From the NCBI GenBank assembly GCA_020444245.1, contig JAHLLI010000024.1:1-64000 (forward strand): a DNA stretch of 64,000 nucleotides, in the 5' to 3' direction. The stretch's first letter is position 1. Each line of letters opens with the position of its first letter. Source of the stretch: Actinomycetales bacterium (GTDB taxonomy: Bacteria > Actinomycetota > Actinomycetes > Actinomycetales > Cellulomonadaceae). The position numbers and the translations under genes were made by a program. Positions 43,257-52,171 of the stretch are shown here, one piece after another. The notes under the pieces were generated by a model. The model did not search any database and had not been told where the DNA came from. It saw nothing but the letters and a program-made list of their open reading frames with translations.

Positions 43257-44603
43257 TCAGCCGGCGGCGAGGTCGGCGGAGAGCTGGTCGACCCAGGTCT
43301 TCGCGGCCTGCTCGGGCGTTGCCTGTCCGAACAGGACGTTCGCCTCCCCGTCCTGGGTGTACTTGTTCATGTTCCCACCGCCGTTCGGCTGCGGGGGAGC
43401 GACCGTGCCCGAGTCGAGGATCGACTGGACGTACTCGGCCGCATCCTTGCTGTTGCCCTCGAGCAGCGGCGTCACGACCGCAGCGGCGGAGGGGTTGAAC
43501 GGCACGCCACGGGTGTCCTTGATCAGCTCGAGCGCCGAGGGCTCCGTGAGGAACCAGTTCATCAGCATGGCCGCCTCCTGGGGGTGCTTGCTGGCGGCGT
43601 TGATCGACCAGAACGCGGACGGGAGCAGCGAGACGCCGGTCGTCTTCGTGTCGGTCGGCGGGGTCATGAGCTTGGTGGTCCCGCCCTGGGAGTACGTGCC
43701 GATGAGGTTCGAGTACCCGAACGTGACCGCTGCCTGGCCGAGCGTGTAGAGCTGCTGGTCCGGTGGGAGCGCGACGCCGTCGGTCACGATCGACGGGTCG
43801 GGCAGGCCACCTGCGGCCTGGAGGTCCTTCTCCATCGTGTAGAACTTCGCGATCGTGTCCGTGCCGACCCCGAGCTTGCCGTCCGGCGTGTAGAGGCCGT
43901 ACTGGGTCTCCTGGGCGGCGAACGTGCCGATGATGTCGGCCGAGCGCATGTCGACCCCGTAGATCGGCTTGCCCTGGTCGTTGGTCAGACCCTTCTTGCC
44001 GATCTCACCGGCGACCTTGATCAGGTCGTCCCAGGTCCATCCGTCGGCGGGGACGGTGACCCCGGCCTTGTCGAAGATGTCGGTGTTGACGAACGCGGCC
44101 GTCGCGTTGCCGCCGGTCGGCAGGCCGTAGACCTTGCCGTCCACGGTGGCGCTGGTCAGCGAGAACTCCGGGTAGTCCGAGACGTGGGCGATGTCGGCAA
44201 CCGTCGACAGGTCCAGCAGGGCGCCGGCGGAGCCGTACTCCTGGGGCTTGGCGCCGCCGAGGGCGAAGAGGTCGGGAGCCGTCTCCCCGCCACCGCCGAA
44301 GTCGGTGGCCAGGCGGTTGAAGAGGTCGTCCGGGCTGCCGACAGGCGTCTGCTTGACGGTGATGTACGGGTACTTCGCCTCGAAGTCGCTGATCACCTGG
44401 CCGAACAGCGCAGCTCGCGCGTCGTCGCCCCACCAGGAGGCCTCGATGGTGACGGGCTCCTGCGTACCCGAGCCTGACTGGTCCGAGCCGGGGCTGCTGC
44501 TGCCTCCGGTGTCACCGGCCGAGGCGCATCCGGCCAGAGCCAGGGTCGCCGCGGCCGTGAGGACGGTCGCCAAGCGCGCTGCGGAGCGATGCGGTCGCGT
44601 CAT
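43257..44603 (-). CDS. ABC sugar transporter substrate-binding lipoprotein (importer 4)
   Basis: This 448-residue family-1 solute-binding protein has a lipoprotein signal with lipobox LAGC (Cys26), a Gly/Ser-rich linker and a mature strand VTIEASWWGDDAR. The ATG has GAGG upstream. Its permeases lie on the opposite strand at 45913-47782, with LacI-5 between them, so importer 4 is split into two divergent transcripts under one operator type. Confidence 0.92.
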   Translation of the reverse strand: MTRPHRSAARLATVLTAAATLALAGCASAGDTGGSSSPGSDQSGSGTQEPVTIEASWWGDDARAALFGQVISDFEAKYPYITVKQTPVGSPDDLFNRLATDFGGGGETAPDLFALGGAKPQEYGSAGALLDLSTVADIAHVSDYPEFSLTSATVDGKVYGLPTGGNATAAFVNTDIFDKAGVTVPADGWTWDDLIKVAGEIGKKGLTNDQGKPIYGVDMRSADIIGTFAAQETQYGLYTPDGKLGVGTDTIAKFYTMEKDLQAAGGLPDPSIVTDGVALPPDQQLYTLGQAAVTFGYSNLIGTYSQGGTTKLMTPPTDTKTTGVSLLPSAFWSINAASKHPQEAAMLMNWFLTEPSALELIKDTRGVPFNPSAAAVVTPLLEGNSKDAAEYVQSILDSGTVAPPQPNGGGNMNKYTQDGEANVLFGQATPEQAAKTWVDQLSADLAAG

Positions 44604-44690
44604 TGCGCCTCGTTTCTCTAGGGGTGGAGGGGCCCGCCACGGCGTGCACGGACCCGGTCGTGAGGGACTCGTCGATGTGGTCCCGCTGAT

Positions 44691-44738
44691 TGAGAAAGCG
44701 ATTTCTCAGAACGTAGCACCGGGCCTGTGAGGCGTCAA
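44691..44738 (-). promoter_or_regulatory. Promoter and LacI-5 operator of binding protein 4
   Basis: On the minus strand TTGACG (44733-44738) and TACGTT (44710-44715) are 17 bp apart. The palindrome TGAGAAAGCGATTTCTCA (44691-44708) follows directly. Confidence 0.75.
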
Positions 44739-44747
44739 TGGTTCGTT

Positions 44748-45779
44748 TCAATCCGTAATGCGACCGCGCCCCCGCGCGGGCGGCGCGGTCGAGTCGCGGA
44801 GCTCGACCCGCGGCTCGAAGACCAGGTTGTGGTCGGGCTCCTCGCCCCTCAGCAGGGCGCGCATCCGGTGCCAGGCCTGCGTCCCGAGCTCGGTGTTGGG
44901 CACCGACGCGGTGGTCAGCGGTGGCGTCGTGTACTTGGCGAACGGGATGTCGTCGAAGCCGCTCACCGAGATGTCCTGCGGCACGCGGGCGCCGAGGCGG
45001 TGCAGGCCGTCGAGCAGGCCGATCGCGACGAGGTCGTTGAAGGCGAGCACGGCCGTGGCCCCTGTCGCCATCACGCGCTCCGCCGTGGCGACGCCGTCCT
45101 CCGTGCTCACGCCGCCGGGCCGGCGCTCGAGCCGGACGTCCCCGACCTGGTGGGCGAACGCGGCCAGCCCGTCGAGCCGCTGGCGGTTCGAGAGGCTTCC
45201 GGGCGGGCCCTCGAGGAACACGATGTGCCGGTGGCCCAGCTCGTACAGGTGCTGGGCCAGGTCGCGGATTCCGGAGCCGTAGTCGATCGAGAGCGACGGG
45301 GCGTCGATCCGTGGGGAGGGGCGGTTGATGAGCACGAGCGGCTCGAGGCGCGCTGCGACACTCAGCAGGTCGGCGTCGGGCATGCGTGGTGCGCACAGGA
45401 CGACCGCGTCGCACCGCCGGCGCACCTCGTCGACCAGCAGTGGCTCGTCCACAGCCGACTCCTCCGAGTCGGCGACCAGGACCCGGTACCCGTCCCGGGA
45501 GGCGGCCTTGGACAGGCTCGACAGGATGGCCTGGAAGGCCGGGTTCGCGAGGTCGGGGACGACCAGGGCGACCGCCCGGGTCTTGCCGAGTGCGAGGCTG
45601 CGCGCCGTGTGGTTGGGCGTGTAGGCCAGCTCACCCGCGACACGTCGCACGCGTTCGGCAACCGTCGGGTCGCCGACGAACCGGTTGTTGAACACCCGCG
45701 AGACGGTGGCCGCGGACACCTCGGCCGCGCGGGCCACCTCGGTGATGGTGGCTGCCGACGACCGCCTCCCCATGTGCAT
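44748..45779 (-). CDS. LacI-family transcriptional repressor (LacI-5)
   Basis: This 343-residue repressor has HTH VARAAEVSAATVSRVFNNR and a full sensor domain, ending VELRDSTAPPARGRGRITD. The ATG at 45779 follows GGAGAAGGG; a second ATG two codons later is also possible. Palindromes of the form GAGAAAGCGnTTTCTC flank its locus on both sides and also precede the GH5 and CE15 genes. This makes it the best candidate for the regulator of a dispersed four-site regulon. Confidence 0.92.
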   Translation of the reverse strand: MHMGRRSSAATITEVARAAEVSAATVSRVFNNRFVGDPTVAERVRRVAGELAYTPNHTARSLALGKTRAVALVVPDLANPAFQAILSSLSKAASRDGYRVLVADSEESAVDEPLLVDEVRRRCDAVVLCAPRMPDADLLSVAARLEPLVLINRPSPRIDAPSLSIDYGSGIRDLAQHLYELGHRHIVFLEGPPGSLSNRQRLDGLAAFAHQVGDVRLERRPGGVSTEDGVATAERVMATGATAVLAFNDLVAIGLLDGLHRLGARVPQDISVSGFDDIPFAKYTTPPLTTASVPNTELGTQAWHRMRALLRGEEPDHNLVFEPRVELRDSTAPPARGRGRITD

Positions 45780-45823
45780 CCCTTCTCCGAACCAGCCGTG
45801 GATCGGGCTGGCTCCGCCGGTGG

Positions 45824-45872
45824 TTGACGTGCAGACTTCGCTCTGTATGCTATACCGAGAAACCGCTTTCTC
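45824..45872 (+). promoter_or_regulatory. Promoter and LacI-5 operator of importer 4 permeases
   Basis: TTGACG (45824-45829) and TATGCT (45846-45851) are 16 bp apart. GAGAAACCGCTTTCTC (45857-45872) follows. It lies in the divergent gap with LacI-5. Confidence 0.7.
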
Positions 45873-45912
45873 CTAGCCTTTCAGCAGGGTGTGCCCCGAC
45901 GAGGAGGTCGAC

Positions 45913-46869
45913 ATGAGCAGCCTTGAAGAGCTGCGCTCCATCGCCCTCAGCGCGCGGAGGTCGGGGCGGAAGGTGAAGGCGAAGGCGCCGGACAACCGGA
46001 TCGCGTTCCTGTTCCTGGCGCCGTGGCTCATCGGCCTCATCGGGTTCACATTGGGGCCGATGCTGGCGTCGCTCTACCTGTCGTTCACGCACTACAACCT
46101 GTTGAAGTCCCCGCTGGCCGACCCGCCCCCGTGGATCGGTCTGGGCAACTACAGCAAGATGTTCGCCGACCCGCGGTTCTGGAACTCGCTGCGGGTGACG
46201 GTCGAGTACGTGGTCGTCTCGGTGCCGATCCTGTTGGCCCTGGCGCTCGGGCTGGCGGTGCTCCTGGACCGCGGACTGCGCGGGCTGGCGTTCTACCGCT
46301 CGGTGCTCTACCTGCCCAGCCTGCTCGGCGGGTCGGTGGCCGTCGCGATCCTGTGGCGGCAGGTCTTCGGCAAGGACGGCATCGTCAACGCGGTCCTGGG
46401 CCTGTTCGGGATCGACGGTCCCGGCTGGATCGGCGACCCGCACTACGCGCTGGGCACGATCATGGTCCTGCACATCTGGACGTTCGGGTCGCCGATGGTG
46501 ATCTTCCTGGCGGGGCTGCGCCAGATCCCGGACATGTACTACGAGGCGGCGCAGGTCGACGGGGCGAGCCGGTGGCGGCGCTTCCGGTCCATCACTCTGC
46601 CCCTGCTGACGCCGATCATCTTCTTCAACCTGGTGCTACAGGTCATCTTCGCGTTCCAGACGTTCACGCAGGCGTACGTGGTCTCGGGGGGCAGCGGCGG
46701 TCCCGCCAACTCGACGATGTTCCTCACGCTCTTCCTGTACCGGATCGGCTTCCTGCAGTACGACATGGGCTACGCCTCGGCCATCGCCTGGTTCCTGCTC
46801 ATGGTGATCGCGATCTTCACAGCCGTGAACTTCCTGCTCTCGAGATTCTGGGTGTTCTATGACGACTGA
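45913..46869 (+). CDS. ABC sugar transporter permease, MalF-type (importer 4)
   Basis: This 318-residue permease begins MSSLEELRS; the ATG has GAGGAGG five bases upstream and is preferred to one 24 bases earlier. About six helices start near residue 35 (AFLFLAPWLIGLIGFTLGP). The EAA loop is YYEAAQVDGASRWRRFRSI. It overlaps the next permease by 11 bases. Its binding protein is encoded on the opposite strand at 43257-44603. Confidence 0.92.
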   Translation: MSSLEELRSIALSARRSGRKVKAKAPDNRIAFLFLAPWLIGLIGFTLGPMLASLYLSFTHYNLLKSPLADPPPWIGLGNYSKMFADPRFWNSLRVTVEYVVVSVPILLALALGLAVLLDRGLRGLAFYRSVLYLPSLLGGSVAVAILWRQVFGKDGIVNAVLGLFGIDGPGWIGDPHYALGTIMVLHIWTFGSPMVIFLAGLRQIPDMYYEAAQVDGASRWRRFRSITLPLLTPIIFFNLVLQVIFAFQTFTQAYVVSGGSGGPANSTMFLTLFLYRIGFLQYDMGYASAIAWFLLMVIAIFTAVNFLLSRFWVFYDD

Positions 46870-47782
46870 GCGCCTCCAGGACCCCGGGACGGCTGACCCC
46901 GTGGACCGCCCCTCGGCCCCGCGGCCGATCCGGTCGCGGGAATCCCTCCTGCGACGCCAGCGCGCAGCGACCGCGGGCAAGCATCTCGGGCTGATCGCCC
47001 TGTCGCTCGTGATGATCTACCCGCTCGTGTGGCTCGTCGTGTCCAGCTTCAAGCCCAACGACGAGATCTTCCGCAACCTGAGCATCTTCACGACCAACCT
47101 GACCGTGGAGAACTACGTCAACGGGTGGAACGACCTGCAGTTCCCGTTCGGGGTGTTCCTCCTGAACTCCACGATCATCTCGGTCGGCGCGATCCTGGGG
47201 AACCTGATCTCCTGCTCGCTCGCGGCGTACGCGTTCGCGCGGCTCCGGTTCCGGGGCAGGTCGCTGCTGTTCGCGACGATGCTCGCGACGATCATGCTGC
47301 CGGTCCAGGTGGTGCTCGTTCCGCAGTTCACGATCTTCAAGGAGCTCGGCTGGCTCAACACGTTCCTGCCGCTGATCGTCCCGAAGTTCCTGGCCACCGA
47401 CGCGTTCTTCGTGTTCCTCATGGTGCAGTTCCTGCGGGCGCTGCCCAATGAGCTGTTCGAGGCCGCGCGGATCGACGGCGCCGGGCACTTCCGCAGCTAT
47501 GGCCAGATCGCCCTGCCGCTCATGCTGCCGGCGCTGGCGACCACGGCGATCTTCACGTTCATCTGGACGTGGTCGGACTTCTTCGGCCCGCTGATCTACC
47601 TCCGGGTGCCCGACAAGTTCCCGGTGTCGGTCGCGCTGAAGGGCTTCCTCGACGCGCAGTCGAGCTCGGACTACGGGTCGATGTTCGCCATGTCCGTGGT
47701 GTCGCTGCTCCCGCTGTTCATCATCTTCCTGGTGGGCCAGCGATACCTGGTCAAGGGCATCGCGACGACCGGCATCAAGTAG
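46859..47782 (+). CDS. ABC sugar transporter permease, MalG-type (importer 4)
   Basis: This 307-residue permease overlaps the preceding gene by 11 bases. It has a polar N-terminus, about six helices beginning LGLIALSLVMIYPLVWLVV, the LAAYAFARLRFRG segment and EAA loop LFEAARIDGAGHFRSYGQI. It ends RYLVKGIATTGIK. It is the last gene of this transcript; the next gene is convergent. Confidence 0.92.
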   Translation: MTTERLQDPGTADPVDRPSAPRPIRSRESLLRRQRAATAGKHLGLIALSLVMIYPLVWLVVSSFKPNDEIFRNLSIFTTNLTVENYVNGWNDLQFPFGVFLLNSTIISVGAILGNLISCSLAAYAFARLRFRGRSLLFATMLATIMLPVQVVLVPQFTIFKELGWLNTFLPLIVPKFLATDAFFVFLMVQFLRALPNELFEAARIDGAGHFRSYGQIALPLMLPALATTAIFTFIWTWSDFFGPLIYLRVPDKFPVSVALKGFLDAQSSSDYGSMFAMSVVSLLPLFIIFLVGQRYLVKGIATTGIK

Positions 47783-47952
47783 CCGCCGCTCGACGACCGC
47801 ACCTGTGCCGCGTCAGGTCGCTTGCAGGGCTCTCGCGGCGGCCGACGCGGCGAAGATGGCGGTCGCAGGAACGGGGCGGCATCCACAGGGTGGCCGGTCC
47901 CGAACCCTCTTCTCGCGCAAGGGGGCCGGTGGGTCGTAGCGCGGCCGGCACC

Positions 47953-49128
47953 TCAGGTGCGCAGGGGGCGCGGCGCGCGGTCGGGCCCGGGTCCTGCGAC
48001 CCGGGGCAGGCCCAGGGACGCGAACCGCTGCGCGATCACCCGGTGGCCACGCTCGTCGGGGTGCAGGCCGTCGGGCAGGAGATCCAGGTCGGCCGGGCCG
48101 AAGAGGTCGGTCCCTTCGACCAGGACGGTCGGCTCGCCGTCGCGGCGACGGTCGTCGACGACCTCGCGGAGCAGCCGGCGCGAGTCGCCCAGGGTCAGAC
48201 GGTTCGCGGCGACGGCGTCGTCGACCGCCACGCGACCGTCCTGGCCGCGATGGATCGGCCCGGGGTGGTCCTCGAGCGCGGGGCACGCGAACGCGGTGAG
48301 GACGACGACCGGCGTGGCCGGATGCCGCTCGCGCACGCGGTCGAGGAAGCCGTGCACGGCCGGCACGAAGGCGCGCTCGCGCATCGCGTCAGCCGCAACG
48401 ACGTTGATGCCCAGCTCGAGGGAGACGACGTCCGCCTCCGCGTCGCGGATCGCGGCGGCGGTCATCGGGTCGAGCATGGCGTTTCCGCCGAAGCCCAGGT
48501 TCGTCAGGTCGAGGTTGAGCGCGCGGGCGGCCAGGACCGGCCAGGTGGCCGCCGGCGACCACACCGTGCCCCCGTGGCTGATCGAGCTGCCGTGGTGGAG
48601 CCAGCGCCGGCGCCCGCCGGGCGCGGCCGCCTGGACCGCGGTGGTGCGGCCCTCGCGCTGACCCGTCACGGTGTGTAGCACGACAGCCGAGTCGTGCGGC
48701 AGCCATACGACGACCTCGCGCTGGGCTTCGCACGGACCGAGCGCGAGCGCGACCCGGGTCCGAGTCGCTTCACCGCGCCGGAAGCTCCCGTCCGCGAGCT
48801 CGTGGACCAGTCCGGTGCTCTCCACCGCGGCCGTGGCGACCGCCTCCCCGCCGAGCTCCGCGACGACCACCGACGGCTGCGCGGGCGCGTCCTGGCCGCG
48901 CTGGACCAGGCGCAGGAGGTCCAGGTCGATCTCCACCACGTCGGCGTCTGTGCTCAGCCGGAGCCTCACGCCCGCCGCGAACTCGGCCATCAGGCGCAGT
49001 GCCGGCGGGGCGTACCGGCGGTGCCGCGCGGGCAGGCGCCACGGCCGAAGCCCACCGTCCACGTGCTCCACGTCCAGGTGGCCGGCGAGCGCGCGCGCCA
49101 GGACCAGCGCCGGCGCCACGCCCGTCAC
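47953..49128 (-). CDS. SGNH/GDSL-family hydrolase, likely carbohydrate esterase
   Basis: This 391-residue protein has an N-terminal beta-rich region (about 1-165) and a C-terminal SGNH hydrolase domain. Block I is HHGSSISHG (Ser in GSSI instead of the usual GDS), block II has LGFGGNA, block III ELGIN, and block V DGLHPDERGH with the Asp-x-x-His pair. This layout occurs in carbohydrate deacetylases. No signal peptide is seen. The ATG overlaps the stop of the altronate dehydratase gene by 4 bases, so it may remove acetyl groups from imported uronate-containing oligosaccharides. That role is inferred. Confidence 0.8.
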   Translation of the reverse strand: MTGVAPALVLARALAGHLDVEHVDGGLRPWRLPARHRRYAPPALRLMAEFAAGVRLRLSTDADVVEIDLDLLRLVQRGQDAPAQPSVVVAELGGEAVATAAVESTGLVHELADGSFRRGEATRTRVALALGPCEAQREVVVWLPHDSAVVLHTVTGQREGRTTAVQAAAPGGRRRWLHHGSSISHGGTVWSPAATWPVLAARALNLDLTNLGFGGNAMLDPMTAAAIRDAEADVVSLELGINVVAADAMRERAFVPAVHGFLDRVRERHPATPVVVLTAFACPALEDHPGPIHRGQDGRVAVDDAVAANRLTLGDSRRLLREVVDDRRRDGEPTVLVEGTDLFGPADLDLLPDGLHPDERGHRVIAQRFASLGLPRVAGPGPDRAPRPLRT

Positions 49129-50672
49129 GTCACGACGCCGAGCTGCCAGGGCACGAACTCGTCGGCGCCCAGGTCAAGCTCCTCTGACACCGTCTGCCGA
49201 CCGGAGGCGACGGCCAGGACGAGGTCGAAGATCTCCTCGCCGACCGCCTCGAGGGTCGCCGTCCCGGTGACGATCCGGCCGGCGTCAAGGTCCATGTCCT
49301 CGCGCATCCTCGCGAACATCTCGGAGTTGGTCGCGACCTTGATCGACGGGGCCGGCTTGCAGCCGAGCACCGAGCCGCGTCCGGTGGTGAAGACCACCAC
49401 GGTGGCCCCGCCGGCGACGATCCCGGTCACGGAGACCGGGTCGTACCCCGGGGTGTCCATGAACACCAGGCCGTGCTCGGTCACGCGCTCGGCGTACTCG
49501 TGCACGGCGACGAGGTCGGCCGAGCCCGCTTTGGCGACCGCTCCGAGCGACTTCTCCAGGATGGTCGTGAGACCGCCGGCCTTGTTGCCGGGGGAGGGGT
49601 TGTTGTCCATCGATCCGCCGCCCGACGCGGCGTAGGCCTTCCACCACTCGAGCCGGTCGAGCAGCTGCCGGCCGACCTCGGGCGAGACCGCTCGGCGCAG
49701 CAGCAGGTGCTCGGCCCCGAAGATCTCGGGCGTCTCGGCGAGGATCGACGTGCCGCCGTGAGCGACCAGCAGGTCGGACGCGTGGCCGAGGGCGGGGTTC
49801 GCCGTGATCCCGGAGTAGCCGTCCGACCCGCCACAGTTGAGCCCGAGGACCAGGGCGGAAGCCGGAGCAGGCTGGCGGCGCAGCGCGTCGATCCCGGGCA
49901 GCATCTCCTCGATCGCGGCCACGCCCGCGCGCACGGTGGCGCGGATACCGCCGGCCTCCTGGATGGTCAGGGTGCGGACCGGCAGGTCCTCGCGCAGCGC
50001 GACCCCGGCGACGACGGCGCCGGCGGGCAGCATCTCGCAGCCCAGGCCCAGCACGAGCAGCCCCGCCATGTTCGGGTGCGAGGCGTAGCCGCGCAGCGTG
50101 CGCAGGGTGATCCGCGCGCCCTCCGACGTGGGGACGAGGCCGCATCCCGTGTCGTGGGTGAGGGCGACGACGCCGTCCACGTTCGGGTAGGAGTCGAGCA
50201 CGCGGCCGCGGAACTGGTCGGCGATCAGGCGCGCGGTCGACGCGGAGCAGTTCACCGAGGTGAGGATGCCGACGTAGTTCCGCGTCGCCCAGCGACCGTC
50301 CGAGCGCCGGTACCCGTCGAACGTGCGGGGCCCACCCACCTGCGGTAGGGCGCGCCGGCCGGTGCCGATCTCGTGCGAACGGTCCTCGTCGTCCATCCCG
50401 AGGTTGTGGGTGTGCACGTGCTCGCCGGCCCGGATCGCCGCCGTTGAGCGGCCGATCGACTGGCCGTACTTGTGTACCGCGCCGCCTGGCGCCACGTCGC
50501 GGATCGCGATCTTGTGACCCCGCGAGATCGCGGCGGGCACCTCGAGCTCGGTGCCGTCCGGCAGGCGGACCCGGGTCCCGGCGGCGACGTCCGCGGTGAC
50601 GACGGCGACATCGTCCGTGGGGCGCAGCACCAGGGCCACGTCCGCCGGCTCAACCTGGCTCTCAGGGCTCAT
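49125..50672 (-). CDS. uxaA: Altronate dehydratase (UxaA family)
   Basis: This 515-residue protein has an N-terminal SAF-like domain (about 10-105, with SRGHKIAIRDVAPGGAVHKYG) and the large UxaA domain (about 115-510). Signature segments include NYVGILTSVNCS, LTHDTGCGL and GLNCGGSDGYSGITANPA, with conserved Cys and acidic residues for metal binding. UxaA dehydrates D-altronate to 2-keto-3-deoxygluconate. It overlaps the oxidoreductase gene (50669) and the SGNH gene by 4 bases each. KdgK and Eda, which use its product, are encoded nearby on the other strand. Confidence 0.92.
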   Translation of the reverse strand: MSPESQVEPADVALVLRPTDDVAVVTADVAAGTRVRLPDGTELEVPAAISRGHKIAIRDVAPGGAVHKYGQSIGRSTAAIRAGEHVHTHNLGMDDEDRSHEIGTGRRALPQVGGPRTFDGYRRSDGRWATRNYVGILTSVNCSASTARLIADQFRGRVLDSYPNVDGVVALTHDTGCGLVPTSEGARITLRTLRGYASHPNMAGLLVLGLGCEMLPAGAVVAGVALREDLPVRTLTIQEAGGIRATVRAGVAAIEEMLPGIDALRRQPAPASALVLGLNCGGSDGYSGITANPALGHASDLLVAHGGTSILAETPEIFGAEHLLLRRAVSPEVGRQLLDRLEWWKAYAASGGGSMDNNPSPGNKAGGLTTILEKSLGAVAKAGSADLVAVHEYAERVTEHGLVFMDTPGYDPVSVTGIVAGGATVVVFTTGRGSVLGCKPAPSIKVATNSEMFARMREDMDLDAGRIVTGTATLEAVGEEIFDLVLAVASGRQTVSEELDLGADEFVPWQLGVVT

Positions 50673-52171
50673 GGCTCTCCTCGGTCGAAGGCGTCACGTA
50701 CCGCGGCGCGCCAGCCGTCGTCGTCGCTGAGGTCACCGAACACTGCCGTGAGGTCCAGCACGCGGTCGACGAGTCCCGCTGGCGAGCCGGCGACCGCGGC
50801 GGCGAGCGCATCCGCGTTCGGATCCTCGAGCGGTACAGCCCGCCCTGCGACCTCGAGGGTGCCTTGTGCGGCAGCGGCGACGAAGTGGATCCAGGCGGCC
50901 ACGGCACGGGCGGAGGCCGCCGGGTTGGCGCCGGCCGCCAGCCGGTCGCGCACGGTCCCGAGCAGCCGGATCGGCAGCTTCTCCGTGCCGTCCATCGCGA
51001 CCTGGAGCGTGGTGTGCCCGGTGGCCGGGTTGGCGAACCGCTCAAGCACCTCCTCCCGGTACTGCGCGAGGTCCAGGCCCTCGGGGGCGACCAGGGTGGG
51101 CAGGACGTCCTCGTCCACCAGGGCGCGGGCGAGGGCGGCCAGGTCGGGGTCGAGCACCGCCTCGGCGATCGTCGCGTGACCGCGCAAGGCCCCGGCGTAG
51201 GCCAGTGTCGAGTGGGTCGCGTTGAGCACGCGCAGCTTGGCACGCTCGTAGGGCGTGACGTCGTCCGTGAGCGTCGCCCCGGCGCGCTCCCAGGCCGGGC
51301 GCGGTCCCGCGAAGTCGTCCTGGATGACCCACTGGAGGTACGGCTCGGCCACGACGAGGCCCTCGTCCACCAGGCCGAGCAGCCCCCGTGCCGTGGACCG
51401 GTGCTCCGTCGTGGTGGCCGGGACGATGCGGTCGACCATCGTCGCCGGGAAGGTGACCTGCTCGTCGACCCAGCGCCGCAGGCCGGCGGCGCCGGGTGTG
51501 GCGGCAAGCACCTCGGTGACGAGCCCGGCCAGTGCGGGTCCGTTGCCGACGAGGTTGTCGCAGGACATCACAGTGAGCGGGCCGGCGTCGGCGAGGCGTC
51601 GGCGCGCCAGCCCGCGCACCAGGAGGCCGATCGGGGAGCGGGCGGCGCGTGGGTCTCGTGGCGCCCGGAGGAGCTCCTCGGGGAGTACGGCGAGATCGGC
51701 GGCGAGGTCCGAGTCGGCGAGGTCTGCGCGTCCGTCGGCCGTGCGCCGGTAGCCCTTCTCCGTCACGGTGAGGGTGACGACGTGGGTGGTCGGCGCGGCG
51801 AGCGCGGCGAGCACTCGGGCGGTGTCCACGCCGGGGTAGGACGCCTCCTGGACGGCCCCGACCACTCGGAGCAAGGGTGCCGCCGGGCCGTCAGTTCCGC
51901 CGCCGAGCGAGAGCACGCCGTACAGCCCGTCCTGGGGCGCCAGCTGGGCGACCACGCGAGCCGACCGCTGCGTGACGCCGTGGATGCCCCAGCGGTCGTC
52001 GCCGGTGGCCTCGGCCGCGTCCTCGGTGAGCACCGCCTGGTGGGCGCGGTGGAACGCGCCGAGGCCCAGGTGCACGATGCCGGTCGCGGCGGGACGGGCC
52101 ACGGGCACCCGGACCCCGGGCATCGCGCGCGTGGAATCCAGCGTTCGCGCCGTCAGCCTGTCGATGATCAC
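50669..52171 (-). CDS. Tagaturonate/fructuronate reductase (mannitol dehydrogenase family)
   Basis: This 500-residue protein belongs to the long-chain mannitol dehydrogenase family. GIVHLGLGAFHRAHQ is the NAD-binding N-terminus, followed by TLTVTEKGY, SCDNLVGNG, VTFPATMVDRIVP and KLRVLNATHSTLAYAG. It is NAD-dependent and reduces a keto-uronate to an aldonate. Because uxaA is directly downstream, tagaturonate reduction to altronate (UxaB function) fits best. The sequence alone does not exclude fructuronate reductase (UxuB). The GTG at 52171 overlaps the LacI-6 stop by 4 bases. Confidence 0.88.
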   Translation of the reverse strand: MIIDRLTARTLDSTRAMPGVRVPVARPAATGIVHLGLGAFHRAHQAVLTEDAAEATGDDRWGIHGVTQRSARVVAQLAPQDGLYGVLSLGGGTDGPAAPLLRVVGAVQEASYPGVDTARVLAALAAPTTHVVTLTVTEKGYRRTADGRADLADSDLAADLAVLPEELLRAPRDPRAARSPIGLLVRGLARRRLADAGPLTVMSCDNLVGNGPALAGLVTEVLAATPGAAGLRRWVDEQVTFPATMVDRIVPATTTEHRSTARGLLGLVDEGLVVAEPYLQWVIQDDFAGPRPAWERAGATLTDDVTPYERAKLRVLNATHSTLAYAGALRGHATIAEAVLDPDLAALARALVDEDVLPTLVAPEGLDLAQYREEVLERFANPATGHTTLQVAMDGTEKLPIRLLGTVRDRLAAGANPAASARAVAAWIHFVAAAAQGTLEVAGRAVPLEDPNADALAAAVAGSPAGLVDRVLDLTAVFGDLSDDDGWRAAVRDAFDRGEP

